A DNA stretch of 13,283 nt from Christensenella sp. UBA4651. GTDB lineage: Bacteria > Bacillota > Clostridia > Christensenellales > UBA1242. Position numbers and translations under genes: made by a program. The stretch is from NCBI GenBank assembly GCA_002405615.1, contig DHMD01000069.1, forward strand, positions 1 through 13,283, read 5' to 3'. The notes beneath the pieces are model-generated. The model was not told where the DNA came from and made no database searches. It saw nothing but the letters and a program-made list of their open reading frames with translations. Shown here piece by piece: positions 13,167-13,283 of the stretch (within the stretch, counting starts at the first letter, position 1; each line of letters starts with the position of its first letter).

Positions 13167-13283
13167 AATAGTACTGATTTTTTCTCGATTTTTTGGCATT
13201 TTTAGATTAATTTTTGATAATTTGCAAAAAATAAAATAAAATATCAAAAAAATAATTTTAATTAGTTGCTTTTTTTCTATTAA
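13167..13283. other. AT-rich tract downstream of polA
   Basis: Nearly all A and T with several T-runs. No clear GC-stem terminator, no gene and no ribosome site before the window ends. Confidence 0.5.

Noticed and set aside
1..13283. CRISPR arrays, insertion sequences, tRNA or rRNA genes
   Set aside because: No regularly spaced identical repeats, no transposase and no tRNA-like cloverleaf or rRNA sequence was seen.

Overview
The window looks like the replication-origin neighbourhood of a low-GC Bacillota (Clostridia-type) chromosome. The evidence is the rpmH-rnpA-yidD cluster next to a gene-free tract full of DnaA boxes, with parB, yidC, yyaC, recF and polA around it. The yyaC homologue (a GPR-related spore protease family) points to an endospore-forming ancestry. 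The genes and spacers are AT-rich and share strong AGGAGG-type ribosome sites. I cannot name the genus; an uncultured gut Clostridia lineage is a guess from the gene mix.

Layout. 1-618 is the 3' part of parB (chromosome partitioning), followed by yidC (766-1998, membrane insertase), both on +. They converge on the minus-strand operon rpmH-rnpA-yidD (2865 down to 2063) across a bidirectional terminator at 2017-2045. From 2866 to 5169 there is no convincing gene. This 2.3 kb holds the rpmH promoter, a left DnaA-box region (3074-3627) with a helically phased array and a candidate unwinding element (3611-3680), a 41-bp palindrome, three diverged copies of a 46-bp repeat, boxes in opposite orientation (3936-4065), and a right DnaA-box region (4690-5117) with an orphan terminator and a long hairpin. 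In most Bacillota, dnaA lies between two such box clusters and dnaN follows. Here neither gene is present, and the space between the clusters shows no dnaA remnant that I can see.

Right of the origin come a two-gene unit (Nudix hydrolase plus an unrecognised 357-residue protein, 5170-6704), the minus-strand yyaC homologue (6806-7354), and a tightly packed plus-strand unit of recF, a predicted zinc metalloprotease and polA (7688-13166).

How they fit. RecF and PolA are gap-repair and replication proteins, the Nudix enzyme may clean nucleotides, ParB handles the origin region, and RnpA/L34/YidD/YidC are the usual origin-side RNA, ribosome and membrane-biogenesis set. The least explained items are the HEMGH-type protease between recF and polA, the 357-residue protein, the roughly 100-residue acidic tail on RecF, the large extracytoplasmic loop in YidC, and the repeat-rich origin lacking dnaA.
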